44,267 bases of DNA from NCBI GenBank assembly GCA_900557035.1, contig USRA01000012.1, forward strand, positions 1 to 44,267, read 5' to 3'. Numbering within the stretch: the stretch's first letter is position 1; each line of letters starts with the position of its first letter. Under the pieces are notes generated by a model. The model worked only from the letters and a program-made list of their open reading frames with translations, was not told where the DNA came from and ran no database searches. The stretch is from an uncultured Prevotella sp. GTDB taxonomy: Bacteria; Bacteroidota; Bacteroidia; Bacteroidales; Bacteroidaceae. The translations under genes and the position numbers were made by a program. Shown here piece after piece: positions 31,911 to 40,692 of this stretch.

Positions 31911-34007
31911 ATGCAAGATAACAACTCTACAAAGAATAACGAAACCCAGAAGAGAGAGAATCCTTTCTTCCTGCCCTACGGCACCCCACATTATACAGTC
32001 CCTTTCCACCGAATCCAGCTCGGCGATTACGAAGAGGCTTTCATGGAAGGTATCCGACGCGATGACGAGGCCACTGATAAGATTATCAATGACCCGGCAG
32101 AGCCAACCTTCGAGAACACCATTGCCCGCGTAGATACCGAGAAAGGGGAACATTATTACGATCTCCTAAGTCGTGTTTCCAATGTTTTCTCTTGCATGAT
32201 GAGTGCAGAAACCTGCGATGAGATGGAAGAACTGGCACAGAAACTGAGTCCTATTCTCACCAAGCATGCCAACGATATCACCTTGAACAAGAAGCTCTTC
32301 GAGCGCATCAAATACGTTCACGATCATCCAAACCGTGAACTCAATGCCGAGGAACAGATGCTCCTCGACACCAGCTACGACGGTTTCGTGCGCAGCGGTG
32401 CCCTGCTCGATGAGGAAGGCAAGGAGAAGCTGCGCAAGCTCACCGAGGAGGCAAGCATGCTCACCCTCCAGTTCTCGCAGAATCTACTGAAGGAAAACAA
32501 GGCTTACACCCTGCATATCACCGATAAGGCTCAGCTCGACGGACTCCCAGAGACCGCCATCGCAGCCGCTGCCCATAATGCAAAGGAAAAGAATGAAGAG
32601 GGATGGATCTTCACCCTTGACTTCCCTAGCTACTCTCCTTTCATGACCTACTCTACCCAGCGCGAACTCCGCAAGCAGATGTACATGGCGAGAAATACCG
32701 TCTGCACCCACGACAACGAGCAGAACAACCTGAAGATCTGTCAGCGATTGGTCAACCTGCGCAGAGAGCTGGCACAGCTTCTGGGCTTCGAGACCTATGC
32801 CGATTACGTACTCCGCCACCGCATGGCAAGCACCACAGAAAATGTGTATAAGCTTCTGAACGATCTCATCGATGCCTACAAGCCTACCGCCATCCACGAG
32901 ACGGCAGAGGTAGAGGCACTCGCCAAGAAACTGGAGGGCGATGATTTCGAGATGCAGCCATGGGATTTCGGATTCTATTCTCATAAGCTCCAAATGGAGA
33001 AGTACAATCTCGATGCAGAGATGCTTCGTCCTTATTTCCAGCTCGATAAGGTGATTGATGGCGTATTCGGTCTTGCCAACAAGCTCTACGACATCACCTT
33101 CCAGGAGAACAAGGACATCCCGGTCTATCATCCTGATGTCAAGGCATACGAGGTATTCGATAAGGATGGCAGCTATCTGGCTGTCTTCTATGCCGACTTC
33201 TTCCCTCGCAAGGGCAAGCAGGGAGGTGCCTGGATGACAGAGTTCCAGGGACAGTGGATAGATTACAAGGGCACCAATGTGCGCCCTCATGTCAGCGTGG
33301 TAATGAACTTCACCAAGCCTACCGCCGAGAAGCCAGCCCTCCTGACCCTGGGCGAGGTAGAGACCTTCCTCCACGAGTTTGGTCACAGCCTCCACGGCAT
33401 GTTTGCCAACACCCGTTTCGAGAGTCTTTCGGGCACCAATGTATGGTGGGACTTCGTAGAGTTGCCATCCCAGTTTATGGAAAACTATGCAGTGGAGAAG
33501 GATTTCCTGCGCACCTTCGCCTTCCATTACGAGACAGGCGAACCATTGCCGAACAATCTCATCGAGCGCATCGTGAAGAGCCGCAACTTCATGGCAGCTT
33601 ATGCCTGCCTGCGCCAGGTAAGTTTCGGATTGCTGGATATGGCATACTATACCGAGAAGGATGCCTTCACCGAAGATATCATCCCATTTGAGAAGGAGGC
33701 ATGGAAAAAGGCGATGATCTTCCCTCAGTTGCCTGATACCTGCATGACCGTACAGTTCTCTCATATCATGGCAGGTGGATATGCAGCAGGTTACTACAGC
33801 TACAAGTGGGCAGAGGTGCTCGATGCCGATGCCTTCAGCGTATTCAAGAAGAACGGCATCTTCGATCAGGCTACCGCCCAGAGCTTCCGCGACAATATCC
33901 TTTCTAAGGGAGGCACCGAGCATCCGATGACGCTCTACAAGCGATTCCGCGGACAGGAGCCAACCATCGATGCCCTGCTCGAACGCAACGAGATCAAGAA
34001 GAGTTAA
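31911..34007 (+). CDS. dcp: M3 family metallopeptidase, peptidyl-dipeptidase Dcp-like
   Basis: A 698-residue zinc peptidase with the HEFGHSLH motif (His488, Glu489, His492) and the downstream third-ligand region GTNVWWDFVELPSQFMENY. FSHIMAGGYAAGYYSYKWAEVLDADAF near 620-646 is typical of the Dcp/oligopeptidase A branch. There is no signal peptide, so it is probably cytoplasmic and breaks down short peptides. The length matches Dcp. Confidence 0.94.
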   Translation: MQDNNSTKNNETQKRENPFFLPYGTPHYTVPFHRIQLGDYEEAFMEGIRRDDEATDKIINDPAEPTFENTIARVDTEKGEHYYDLLSRVSNVFSCMMSAETCDEMEELAQKLSPILTKHANDITLNKKLFERIKYVHDHPNRELNAEEQMLLDTSYDGFVRSGALLDEEGKEKLRKLTEEASMLTLQFSQNLLKENKAYTLHITDKAQLDGLPETAIAAAAHNAKEKNEEGWIFTLDFPSYSPFMTYSTQRELRKQMYMARNTVCTHDNEQNNLKICQRLVNLRRELAQLLGFETYADYVLRHRMASTTENVYKLLNDLIDAYKPTAIHETAEVEALAKKLEGDDFEMQPWDFGFYSHKLQMEKYNLDAEMLRPYFQLDKVIDGVFGLANKLYDITFQENKDIPVYHPDVKAYEVFDKDGSYLAVFYADFFPRKGKQGGAWMTEFQGQWIDYKGTNVRPHVSVVMNFTKPTAEKPALLTLGEVETFLHEFGHSLHGMFANTRFESLSGTNVWWDFVELPSQFMENYAVEKDFLRTFAFHYETGEPLPNNLIERIVKSRNFMAAYACLRQVSFGLLDMAYYTEKDAFTEDIIPFEKEAWKKAMIFPQLPDTCMTVQFSHIMAGGYAAGYYSYKWAEVLDADAFSVFKKNGIFDQATAQSFRDNILSKGGTEHPMTLYKRFRGQEPTIDALLERNEIKKS

Positions 34008-34085
34008 GAGTTTTATCTGCAAAAGACAGAATCATTCATCATTGATTGTAAATTGTTAATTATAAACTATTAACTATAAAAAAGG

Positions 34086-34526
34086 ATGGAAAATCAACTT
34101 TCTAAACAGAAGAAGCTCGACCTGCGCTACCTGCGTATGGCTCGCATCTGGGCTGAGAACAGCTACTGCAAGCGCCGCCAGGTAGGTGCGCTGGTGGTGA
34201 AGGACAAGATGATCATCAGCGATGGATACAATGGAACTCCCAGCGGATTCGAGAACGTCTGCGAGGAGAACAATGTAACCAAGCCCTACGTTCTGCATGC
34301 CGAGGCCAACGCCATCACCAAGCTGGCACGCAGCAGCAACAACAGCGAGGGCAGTACACTCTATGTCACTGCCTCTCCCTGCATCGAATGCTCCAAGCTC
34401 ATCATCCAGTCGGGCATCAAGCGTGTGGTCTATGCCGAGAAATACCGCCTCACCGACGGTGTGGATCTTCTGAAGCGTGCAGGAGTAGTGGTAGAATACA
34501 TGAATCCGGATGAAATAAGAGAGTAA
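34086..34526 (+). CDS. dCMP deaminase (ComEB-type)
   Basis: A 146-residue deaminase with zinc site HAEAN (His71, Glu73) and PCIEC (Cys99, Cys102), and the dCMP-type segment SDGYNGTPSGFENVCEE near 45-61. It converts dCMP to dUMP, the substrate of ThyX. The 78 bases before it contain only AT-rich short repeats. Confidence 0.93.
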   Translation: MENQLSKQKKLDLRYLRMARIWAENSYCKRRQVGALVVKDKMIISDGYNGTPSGFENVCEENNVTKPYVLHAEANAITKLARSSNNSEGSTLYVTASPCIECSKLIIQSGIKRVVYAEKYRLTDGVDLLKRAGVVVEYMNPDEIRE

Positions 34527-34565
34527 AAGAGAGAAAGAAACGTTAGTATATTAAATTAGTTAGTT

Positions 34566-36263
34566 ATGAATATGAATAAGAATAAGACCAATCGGTATAT
34601 GCCCTTCATCATGGCGCTCTGCGTTGTGCTGGGCATCATCATCGGCACATTCTTTTCGAATCATTTCGCTGGCAACCGACTCAATGTCATCAACAGTGGA
34701 AGCAACCGTCTGAACAACCTGCTTCACCTCATCGATGACCAGTATGTAGATGCCGTGAACATCGATTCGTTGGTTGATAAGGCGATTCCTCAGATACTTG
34801 CCGAACTGGATCCTCACTCTGTCTATATCAGTGCGAAGGATGCAGCAGCCGCCACCGACGACCTCAAAGGTTCGTTCTCGGGCGTGGGCATCGAGTTTGT
34901 CATCCGCCAGGACACCATCCATGTGCAGAATGTGATTCAGAACGGACCAGCCGAAAAGGCTGGATTGTTGGCAGGTGATAAGATTGTGGCCGTAGATGGC
35001 AAGCCTTTCGTAGGCAAGATTGTCACCAATCAGGAAGCGATGCATCGCCTCAAGGGTCCTAAGGATACCAAGGTGAAGATTGGTGTCATCCGCTATGGCA
35101 GCAAGAAGGTGCAGACCTTCACCGTCACCCGTGGCGAGATACCTACCAAGAGTGTCACCGCTGCCTATATGCTCGATGACAACACCGGATATATCCGCAT
35201 CAAGAACTTTGGCGAGAACACCTATCCTGAAATGCTCATCGCCCTGGCAAAACTCTCGCAGCAGGGATTCAAGAATCTCTGTATCGACCTGCGCGACAAT
35301 TCAGGTGGTTATCTCACAGCCGCTGTGAATATGGCAAACGAGTTCCTGCCAGAGAAGAAACTCATCCTCTATACCCAGGGCCGCAAGTCGCCTCGACAGG
35401 ATTACATGAGTGATGGCAAGGGTTCCTACCAGAAGATTCCGATGGTTGTGCTCATCAATGAGGGTTCTGCTTCTTCGGCTGAAATCTTTGCAGGAGCCAT
35501 GCAGGACAACGACCGTGCCACCATCATCGGCCGCCGTTCGTTCGGTAAGGGATTGGTACAGCAGCAGATTGAGTTCCCTGACCACAGTCTCATCCGTCTT
35601 ACCATCGCCCGTTACTATACTCCATCAGGCAGATGTATCCAGAAGCCATATACCTTGGGCGACAGCGGTGATTACGAGCAGGATCTCCTCACCCGTTACG
35701 AGCATGGAGAATTCTTCTCGCAGGATAGCATCAAGCATACCGGTCCGGCTTACCATACCGGCATTGGCAGAGTGGTTTATGGTGGTGGTGGCATCACTCC
35801 AGATATCTTCGTTCCTGAAGATACCCTGGGTATGACATCTTACTTCAAGGAAGCGAGCATGAGCGGACTGATTCTCCAGTTTGCGTTTACCTATACGGAT
35901 GACAATCGTCCTAAGTTGAACAATTTCAAGGAGATGATGGAACTCGCCGATTATCTTGACAAGCAGAACCTGGTAGAGCAGTTTGTCGTTTATGCCGACA
36001 AGCGCGGACTGAAGCGCCGTAACCTTCTCATCCGCAAGTCTCACAAGCTGCTGGACCGTGTCCTCGACAGCCGTATCATCTACAATATGCTGGATGAACA
36101 GGCGTGGACTGAATACATCAACCAGGATGATCCTGTGATCAGGAAAACTCTCGAGGTCTTCAATAATCACGCTGCCTTCCCTAAGAAACCTGCTGTACCG
36201 GCAAAGGCTGCAAAAGCAACAAAGGCTACAAAGGCTGCAAGCAACGTGGTAAAGAAGAAGTAA
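34566..36263 (+). CDS. S41 family C-terminal processing peptidase with PDZ domain
   Basis: A 565-residue protease: an N-terminal membrane anchor or signal (PFIMALCVVLGIIIGTFFS), a PDZ domain at about 95-170 (GSFSGVGIEFVIRQD, VIQNGPAEKAGLLAGDKIVAVDG), and the S41 core with NEGSASSAEIFAGAM at 298-312 (catalytic Ser) and RRSFGKGLVQQQ with Lys328. It probably trims or degrades proteins in the periplasm. The C-terminus ends in a low-complexity Lys/Ala/Thr tail (KAAKATKATKAAS). Starts at 34566 or 34572 are both possible. The stop is followed three bases later by the next ATG. Confidence 0.93.
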   Translation: MNMNKNKTNRYMPFIMALCVVLGIIIGTFFSNHFAGNRLNVINSGSNRLNNLLHLIDDQYVDAVNIDSLVDKAIPQILAELDPHSVYISAKDAAAATDDLKGSFSGVGIEFVIRQDTIHVQNVIQNGPAEKAGLLAGDKIVAVDGKPFVGKIVTNQEAMHRLKGPKDTKVKIGVIRYGSKKVQTFTVTRGEIPTKSVTAAYMLDDNTGYIRIKNFGENTYPEMLIALAKLSQQGFKNLCIDLRDNSGGYLTAAVNMANEFLPEKKLILYTQGRKSPRQDYMSDGKGSYQKIPMVVLINEGSASSAEIFAGAMQDNDRATIIGRRSFGKGLVQQQIEFPDHSLIRLTIARYYTPSGRCIQKPYTLGDSGDYEQDLLTRYEHGEFFSQDSIKHTGPAYHTGIGRVVYGGGGITPDIFVPEDTLGMTSYFKEASMSGLILQFAFTYTDDNRPKLNNFKEMMELADYLDKQNLVEQFVVYADKRGLKRRNLLIRKSHKLLDRVLDSRIIYNMLDEQAWTEYINQDDPVIRKTLEVFNNHAAFPKKPAVPAKAAKATKATKAASNVVKKK

Positions 36264-36265
36264 GC

Positions 36266-36805
36266 ATGGATAAGAAAGAATTAAGAAATACAATAAGAGA
36301 TAGAAAGCGACAGTATTCCTCAAGTGCTCTTGAGGAACTGTCGCTTTCTGTTTTGTCTCATCTAGCAGAGAATGGGCATCTGCAGTCTGCTCATACGGTG
36401 ATGATGTACTATTCACTCCCCGACGAGGTGAATACCCATCGTTTCATCGACAGTCTGGTAGCTTCCGGCAAGAAGGTATTATTGCCCGAAGTAATTGACG
36501 ATCACAATATGGTGCTCCGTGAATACAGCGGAAGAGCGGATTTAAGAGAAGGCGCCTATCATATCATGGAGCCTGCAGGCGCCCTTTTTCCTCCCCATCG
36601 TTACAGTGAGATAGATGTAGCCATCATTCCGGGTATGGCATTCGATACACAGGGCAATCGTCTGGGCAGGGGCAAGGCCTATTACGACCGCTTCCTTCCG
36701 AAGATTCCTGGAGCCTACAGAATAGGCATCGCCTTCCCCTTCCAGCTCCTGTCTCAGATTCCTACGGAGGAAACAGACATCGCCATGAATGTAATCGTCT
36801 CGTAA
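36266..36805 (+). CDS. 5-formyltetrahydrofolate cyclo-ligase
   Basis: A 179-residue enzyme that converts 5-formyl-THF to methenyl-THF with ATP. Signatures: KKELRNTIRDRKRQ at the N-terminus and IIPGMAFDTQGNRLGRGKAYYDRFL near 125-150. It starts two bases after the S41 peptidase stop, so the two are translationally coupled. Confidence 0.94.
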   Translation: MDKKELRNTIRDRKRQYSSSALEELSLSVLSHLAENGHLQSAHTVMMYYSLPDEVNTHRFIDSLVASGKKVLLPEVIDDHNMVLREYSGRADLREGAYHIMEPAGALFPPHRYSEIDVAIIPGMAFDTQGNRLGRGKAYYDRFLPKIPGAYRIGIAFPFQLLSQIPTEETDIAMNVIVS

Positions 36806-36907
36806 GAAAGTGATTATCTAATAAAAAAAAGTATTTTTTTTCGCAGAAAAATACAATATAACGCAGGAAAATGCGTTAATAAAAGAAAAAAGACGTTTTT
36901 TTATTCT

Positions 36908-37064
36908 CCCCGATTAAACCTTTTCGGATTTTCGGGGTCAAATAGAACGATTAGAATTCATAAACTGAACTTTTATTATATCGTGTAAGATTCAATAGGA
37001 AATTTATTAGTTAGTATTTAGGTAGATCTGAAGCACCGGCTTGTGAAAGTCGATGCTTTTTTCG
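36908..37064 (+). ncRNA. Candidate structured RNA (unit B); 5' end uncertain
   Basis: The 411-bp gap 36806-37216 holds no gene. It has short stems at GTATTTTT/AAAAATAC (36831-36854) and AACGCA/TGCGTT (36860-36877), and CCCCGA ... TCGGGG (36908-36937). Then follow TTAGTATTTAGGTAG and a terminator with a GTGA-loop upper stem (37031-37064). The motif and terminator shape match unit A closely. No TAnnTTTG box is evident upstream, so it may be the processed 3' end of the cyclo-ligase message. Confidence 0.35.
37031..37064 (+). terminator. Terminator of unit B
   Basis: AAGCA pairs with TGCTT, CGGCTT with AAGTCG around loop GTGA, with one C-A mismatch, followed by a T-rich run. Confidence 0.7.
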
Positions 37065-37105
37065 TTTTTTAACGGCAAACAATAGGATTTCTCGTCTTTT
37101 TTTAC

Positions 37106-37113
37106 TACTTTTG
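37106..37113 (+). promoter_or_regulatory. -7 element of the DUF4738-like gene
   Basis: TACTTTTG matches TAnnTTTG about 100 bases before ATG 37217, giving a leader that contains both 37-bp repeats. Confidence 0.55.
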
Positions 37114-37127
37114 TATTTCGAACAAGA

Positions 37128-37207
37128 AAACAATGCAAATCAAAAAAGCATTGCATTCAAAACAATAACGAAACAATGCAAATCAAAAAAGCATTGCATT
37201 CAAAACA
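37128..37207. repeat. Perfect 37-bp direct repeat in the leader of the DUF4738-like gene
   Basis: The same 37 bases occur at 37128-37164 and 37171-37207 (period 43). Each contains ATGCAA and TTGCAT, which can pair across 12 bases. They lie between the promoter and the ATG. Confidence 0.85.
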
Positions 37208-37216
37208 TAAACAACA

Positions 37217-37831
37217 ATGATGAAACGAAATAACTACATATTATTATCCATTCTGGCGTTAGGCCTTATGGCTTCTTGCGCAGAAAAGAAAAAGAGCAAG
37301 ATTATCATTGCCCCTAAACCTGTGGCACAGGTAACCAACAAACCCACCCAGGAGATGAGCGGATATGAACAGTCAAGAGATGTAGAATGGCTGGGCAACC
37401 ATTACAAGGTAGTAGTGAAGCGAGAAGCCGACCACGAATTATCCATCATCCAACTGGACAAGACCAACAAGTATTACGATAATAAGATCACCATCCGCAT
37501 TCTGAGAAGCGATGGCACCGAGTTCTTCAACCGCACCTTTACAAAGGCTGCCTTTGAAAGCAATCTCGATAAGAAGACGAAATCGACGGGAGCCCTTCTT
37601 GGCATCGTTTTCGATAAGGCAGAAGGAAACAATCTCTGTTTTGCAGCCAGTGTCGGTTCCCCGGATATCACCAGCGATGAATATCTTCCACTGGTACTGA
37701 AAATATCAAGAATGGGTGCCGTCAGTATCAGCAAAGACCAGGTTCTCGATACCGAATCCGATACCGAATCCACCTCTTCAGCCTCTTCTACTTCCAAAGA
37801 AGAATTAGAAGATGATGACGAAGGAGTATAA
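37217..37831 (+). CDS. DUF4738-like lipoprotein
   Basis: A 204-residue protein with a lipoprotein signal (ILLSILALGLMASC, Cys about 21), a KKKSK linker, a middle domain (WLGNHYKVVVKREADHELSIIQL, DNKITIRILRSDGTEFFNRTF, YLPLVLKISRMG), and an acidic Ser/Thr/Glu/Asp tail of about 25 residues. The middle resembles DUF4738, a Bacteroidales lipoprotein family of unknown function; I am only fairly sure of the number. It is convergent with the DUF721 gene. Confidence 0.7.
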   Translation: MMKRNNYILLSILALGLMASCAEKKKSKIIIAPKPVAQVTNKPTQEMSGYEQSRDVEWLGNHYKVVVKREADHELSIIQLDKTNKYYDNKITIRILRSDGTEFFNRTFTKAAFESNLDKKTKSTGALLGIVFDKAEGNNLCFAASVGSPDITSDEYLPLVLKISRMGAVSISKDQVLDTESDTESTSSASSTSKEELEDDDEGV

Positions 37832-37852
37832 GAAAAGGTAAAGGGCAGAAGC

Positions 37853-38143
37853 TTAATAGAATCTGATATCAGCAATCACCATGCTTCCCACCTGCTCGTT
37901 CAATCTGCGAACCAGGATGGAGCGATTCATTGTAAGATCTGCCCTCAGTGCCGGATTCATCACTTTCACAAACAGCGTCTGGTTCTTGATGAACTTCTCA
38001 CCGCAATAGGTTGCGATAGGTGCCCCTACCACAGTCTCCCAACTATCTATCAGACGCCTCTGCAGCAAAGGCGTCTCCAATCCCTGGTTTCTCAGAAACT
38101 CAGGCAATAGTTCTGCTATCGATTTAACTTTCTGTCTAAACAT
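37853..38143 (-). CDS. DUF721 (DciA-like) protein
   Basis: A 96-residue protein with the DUF721 pattern LRNQGLETPLLQRRLIDSWETVVG, NQTLFVKVMNPALRADLTMNRSILVRRLNEQVG and VIADIRF. The family includes DciA, a helicase-loading factor, and in Bacteroidetes it sits beside recF, as here. The start at 38143 (MFRQKVKS) overlaps the recF stop by eight bases; an earlier ATG at 38158 is possible. Confidence 0.87.
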   Translation of the reverse strand: MFRQKVKSIAELLPEFLRNQGLETPLLQRRLIDSWETVVGAPIATYCGEKFIKNQTLFVKVMNPALRADLTMNRSILVRRLNEQVGSMVIADIRFY

Positions 38144-39236
38144 ACGCAATTTCTCCATTATTCACCTCAAAAATCCGAAAATCGCCATTCAGTCGATGGA
38201 GAATCTGATCCAGATGATCACGGTTCGTATCCGTGATGAAAATCTGGCCGAAGTTGTCACTCGATACCAGTTGAACGATGGCTTCAACTCTCTGAGCATC
38301 AAGCTTATCAAAGATATCATCCAGAAGCAGCAAAGGAGTGGTATTCGAACACGTACGCTGCAGGAAACTGAACTGCGCCAGCTTCAGGGCAATCACATAA
38401 CTCTTGTTCTGTCCCTGACTTCCCTCGCGCTTCATCTGATAATCTCCGATGGTAAATTCCAGATCATCCCTGTGCATGCCGTGCAATGAATATCCTACGG
38501 CTCTATCCTTGAACCTGTCACGCTGAATCACCTCCAGCAACGGTCCTCTCTGACAGTGGGAGATATAATGCAGCCCCACCTTCTCCTGATTGCCCGAAAT
38601 ATGCTGGTAAATCTCCTGAAACAGCGGCACCAGTTCGTTCACAAACGCCTGTCTCTTGGCATAGAGCATTTCTCCGTTCATCGCCATCTGCTGTTCCCAG
38701 AGTTCCATCAGTGTAGCATCCGGTTCCTCCTCCATCTTCAGGAGCGCATTTCTATGCTGCAGCGCCTTATTGTAGTTGTTCAGCGCCTCAATATACGTAT
38801 TGTCGTATTGCGAAATCACCACATCCATCAGCTTTCTTCTCTCCTCGCTTCCGCCTTCTATGAGCGAAACATCCGAAGGCGAAACATAGATGAGCGGTAT
38901 GAGTCCGATGTGCTGCGAGAGCCTTTTATACTCCTTCTTGTTGCGTTTGAAGTGCTTCTTGGTACCCCTTTTCATGCCACAGTAGATGTTCTCCATATCC
39001 CCATTATCACTCTCGTAGTTGCCCTCCAGCATGAAGAAAGCCTCGTCGTGCGTGATGATCTGCGAATCGATGGGATTGTTGGCACTCCTGCAAAACGAGA
39101 GATAGTAGATGGCATCGAGAAAGTTGGTCTTACCCATACCATTATGGCCGATAAGACAGTTGATTTTGGGCGAAAGCTCCAGGTTGGCGCCCTTGATGTT
39201 TTTGTAATTAATAATGGAAATATTCTTTAAAATCAT
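38136..39236 (-). CDS. recF: DNA replication/repair protein RecF
   Basis: A 366-residue SMC-like ATPase that helps load RecA at gaps. Walker A GHNGMGKT is at 30-37, the signature region LIYVSPSDVSLIEGGSEERR at about 110-130, and Walker B LLLLDDIFDKLD near 313-324. The open frame runs on to 39839, antisense to the TPR gene, but the family start MILKNISIINYKN is at 39236 and a promoter lies just upstream. Confidence 0.95.
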   Translation of the reverse strand: MILKNISIINYKNIKGANLELSPKINCLIGHNGMGKTNFLDAIYYLSFCRSANNPIDSQIITHDEAFFMLEGNYESDNGDMENIYCGMKRGTKKHFKRNKKEYKRLSQHIGLIPLIYVSPSDVSLIEGGSEERRKLMDVVISQYDNTYIEALNNYNKALQHRNALLKMEEEPDATLMELWEQQMAMNGEMLYAKRQAFVNELVPLFQEIYQHISGNQEKVGLHYISHCQRGPLLEVIQRDRFKDRAVGYSLHGMHRDDLEFTIGDYQMKREGSQGQNKSYVIALKLAQFSFLQRTCSNTTPLLLLDDIFDKLDAQRVEAIVQLVSSDNFGQIFITDTNRDHLDQILHRLNGDFRIFEVNNGEIAYV

Positions 39237-39260
39237 AGATACTTTTCTGCTAATTGACTG

Positions 39261-39268
39261 CAAAGTTA
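39261..39268 (-). promoter_or_regulatory. -7 element of recF
   Basis: The minus strand reads TAACTTTG, followed by CAG, 25 bases before the recF ATG. Confidence 0.55.
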
Positions 39269-39331
39269 GCAGAAAAAGCCCAAAAAACGAAAAAAGTAGG
39301 CTAGAAATTTCAATATCTGAATAAAAATCAG

Positions 39332-39339
39332 TAAATTTG
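39332..39339 (+). promoter_or_regulatory. -7 element of the TPR gene
   Basis: TAAATTTG, with TTTC (39308-39311) at 20 bases upstream in place of TTTG, lies 54 bases before ATG 39393. It probably drives the TPR gene and ribH. Confidence 0.6.
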
Positions 39340-39392
39340 CAACCTAAAAGAATAAAAAACAACGAAGAATAATAAAAAACAAAAAATAAGAA

Positions 39393-40088
39393 ATGGCAAA
39401 CAACAACGTACAGGCTCAGGAAATCGAGAGCCTTAACATTAGTGAGGCCTTCTTCATGAAGTACAAGAAGGCAATTATGATCGCAGTGGTAGCATTGATC
39501 GTTATCATCGCAGGTGTATTCGCTTACATGTCTCAGATTGCAGGTCCTCGTGAGGACAAGGCAAGCACATTGCTCGGCAAGGGTCAGACCTATTTCCAGA
39601 ACGAGATGTATGAGCAGGCACTCAACGGCGATGGCGCTGGCTACGTAGGCTTCGCAAAGATTGCCAGCGAATACGGCAGCACCGATGCAGGCAACCTCGC
39701 CAACCTCTATGCAGGTCTCTGCTATGCCAACCTCGGCAAGTGGGCAGAGGCAGAGAAGAGCCTCGACGCATTCTCTTCTAAGGGCGACGAGATGATCAGC
39801 CCTGCCGCTCAGGCAGCCCTCGGCGATGCATACGCTCACCTCAACAAGCTCGACGATGCCGTAGCCACTTTCAAGAAGGCAGCTTCCATGGCAGACAGCA
39901 AGGCAGAGGATGATGCCAACAACTCACTCTCTCCTGCCTTCCTCATCAAGGCTGGCGAAATCCTGGAGAGCCAGAACAAGAAGGCAGAGGCTTTGAGCAT
40001 CTATCAGGACATCAAGAAGAAGTATGTAAACTCTATGCTCGTTCAGAGCTCTGAGATCGATAAGTACATCGAACGTGCTTCCAACTAA
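39393..40088 (+). CDS. Membrane-anchored tetratricopeptide repeat protein (YfgM-like)
   Basis: A 231-residue protein with a short cytoplasmic N-terminus, one transmembrane segment ([20 protein letters not shown] at about 27-46) and a TPR solenoid: [67 protein letters not shown]. The layout is that of YfgM, an envelope chaperone partner of the Sec machinery. Its role here is not shown. ribH follows 11 bases downstream. Confidence 0.85.
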   Translation: MANNNVQAQEIESLNISEAFFMKYKKAIMIAVVALIVIIAGVFAYMSQIAGPREDKASTLLGKGQTYFQNEMYEQALNGDGAGYVGFAKIASEYGSTDAGNLANLYAGLCYANLGKWAEAEKSLDAFSSKGDEMISPAAQAALGDAYAHLNKLDDAVATFKKAASMADSKAEDDANNSLSPAFLIKAGEILESQNKKAEALSIYQDIKKKYVNSMLVQSSEIDKYIERASN

Positions 40089-40099
40089 ATCAGAACATT

Positions 40100-40576
40100 A
40101 TGGCAACAGCACTTCATAATTTGTCGGAATACGACTTTTCCAAGATTCCAGATGCCAGCAATATGTGCTTCGGTATCGTGGTAGCAGAATGGAACCCAGA
40201 GATTACAGGCGCCTTGCTCGATGGAGCAGTCAAGACGCTGGAGAAGCATGGAGCCATCCCTGAGAACATCCATATGAAGACCGTACCGGGAAGCTTCGAG
40301 CTTATCTACGGCGCACATCAGATGGTGCTCAATGGCGGCTACGATGCTGTCATCATCCTGGGTAGTGTGATTCGTGGTGAGACTCCGCACTTCGACTATA
40401 TCTGCGAGGGTGTCACCTACGGTATTGCGCGCCTCAATGCCACTCAGGAAATCCCTGTCATCTACGGACTTCTCACCACCAACGACCTCCAGCAGGCGAA
40501 GGATCGCAGCGGCGGCAAGTTGGGTAACAAGGGTGACGAGTGCGCTATCGACGCTATCAAAATGGCAAAATTCTAA
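40100..40576 (+). CDS. ribH: 6,7-dimethyl-8-ribityllumazine synthase
   Basis: A 158-residue riboflavin enzyme that joins the pyrimidine and the butanone phosphate and assembles as a capsid-like shell. Motifs: [21 protein letters not shown] near 28-48, [14 protein letters not shown] near 61, [17 protein letters not shown] near 84-100 and [18 protein letters not shown] near 119. A terminator follows. Confidence 0.95.
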   Translation: MATALHNLSEYDFSKIPDASNMCFGIVVAEWNPEITGALLDGAVKTLEKHGAIPENIHMKTVPGSFELIYGAHQMVLNGGYDAVIILGSVIRGETPHFDYICEGVTYGIARLNATQEIPVIYGLLTTNDLQQAKDRSGGKLGNKGDECAIDAIKMAKF

Positions 40577-40585
40577 TAACATAAG

Positions 40586-40627
40586 AAAGCTCTTGACGTT
40601 TGGCGAAACCTAACTTCAAGAGCTTTT
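40586..40627 (+). terminator. Terminator after ribH
   Basis: AAAGCTCTTGA pairs with TCAAGAGCTTT across a 19-base loop, ending in TTTTATTAT. Confidence 0.7.
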
Positions 40628-40692
40628 ATTATATCCTCATCATATTATTATATATATTACGTAATACATTGTATAATTATACCCTTATTCGT

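Noticed and set aside
32484..34022. 512-residue open frame on the minus strand opposite the M3 peptidase
   Set aside because: Antisense shadow created by codon bias; no motif, no promoter, no ribosome site.
36806..37064. 6S RNA, because E. coli ssrS adjoins the cyclo-ligase gene ygfA
   Set aside because: The order is reversed here and the 5' and 3' ends do not form the long closing stem with a central bubble expected of 6S RNA.
39237..39839. N-terminal extension of recF to 567 residues
   Set aside because: It is antisense to the TPR gene and crosses recF's own promoter; RecF begins at MILKNISI.
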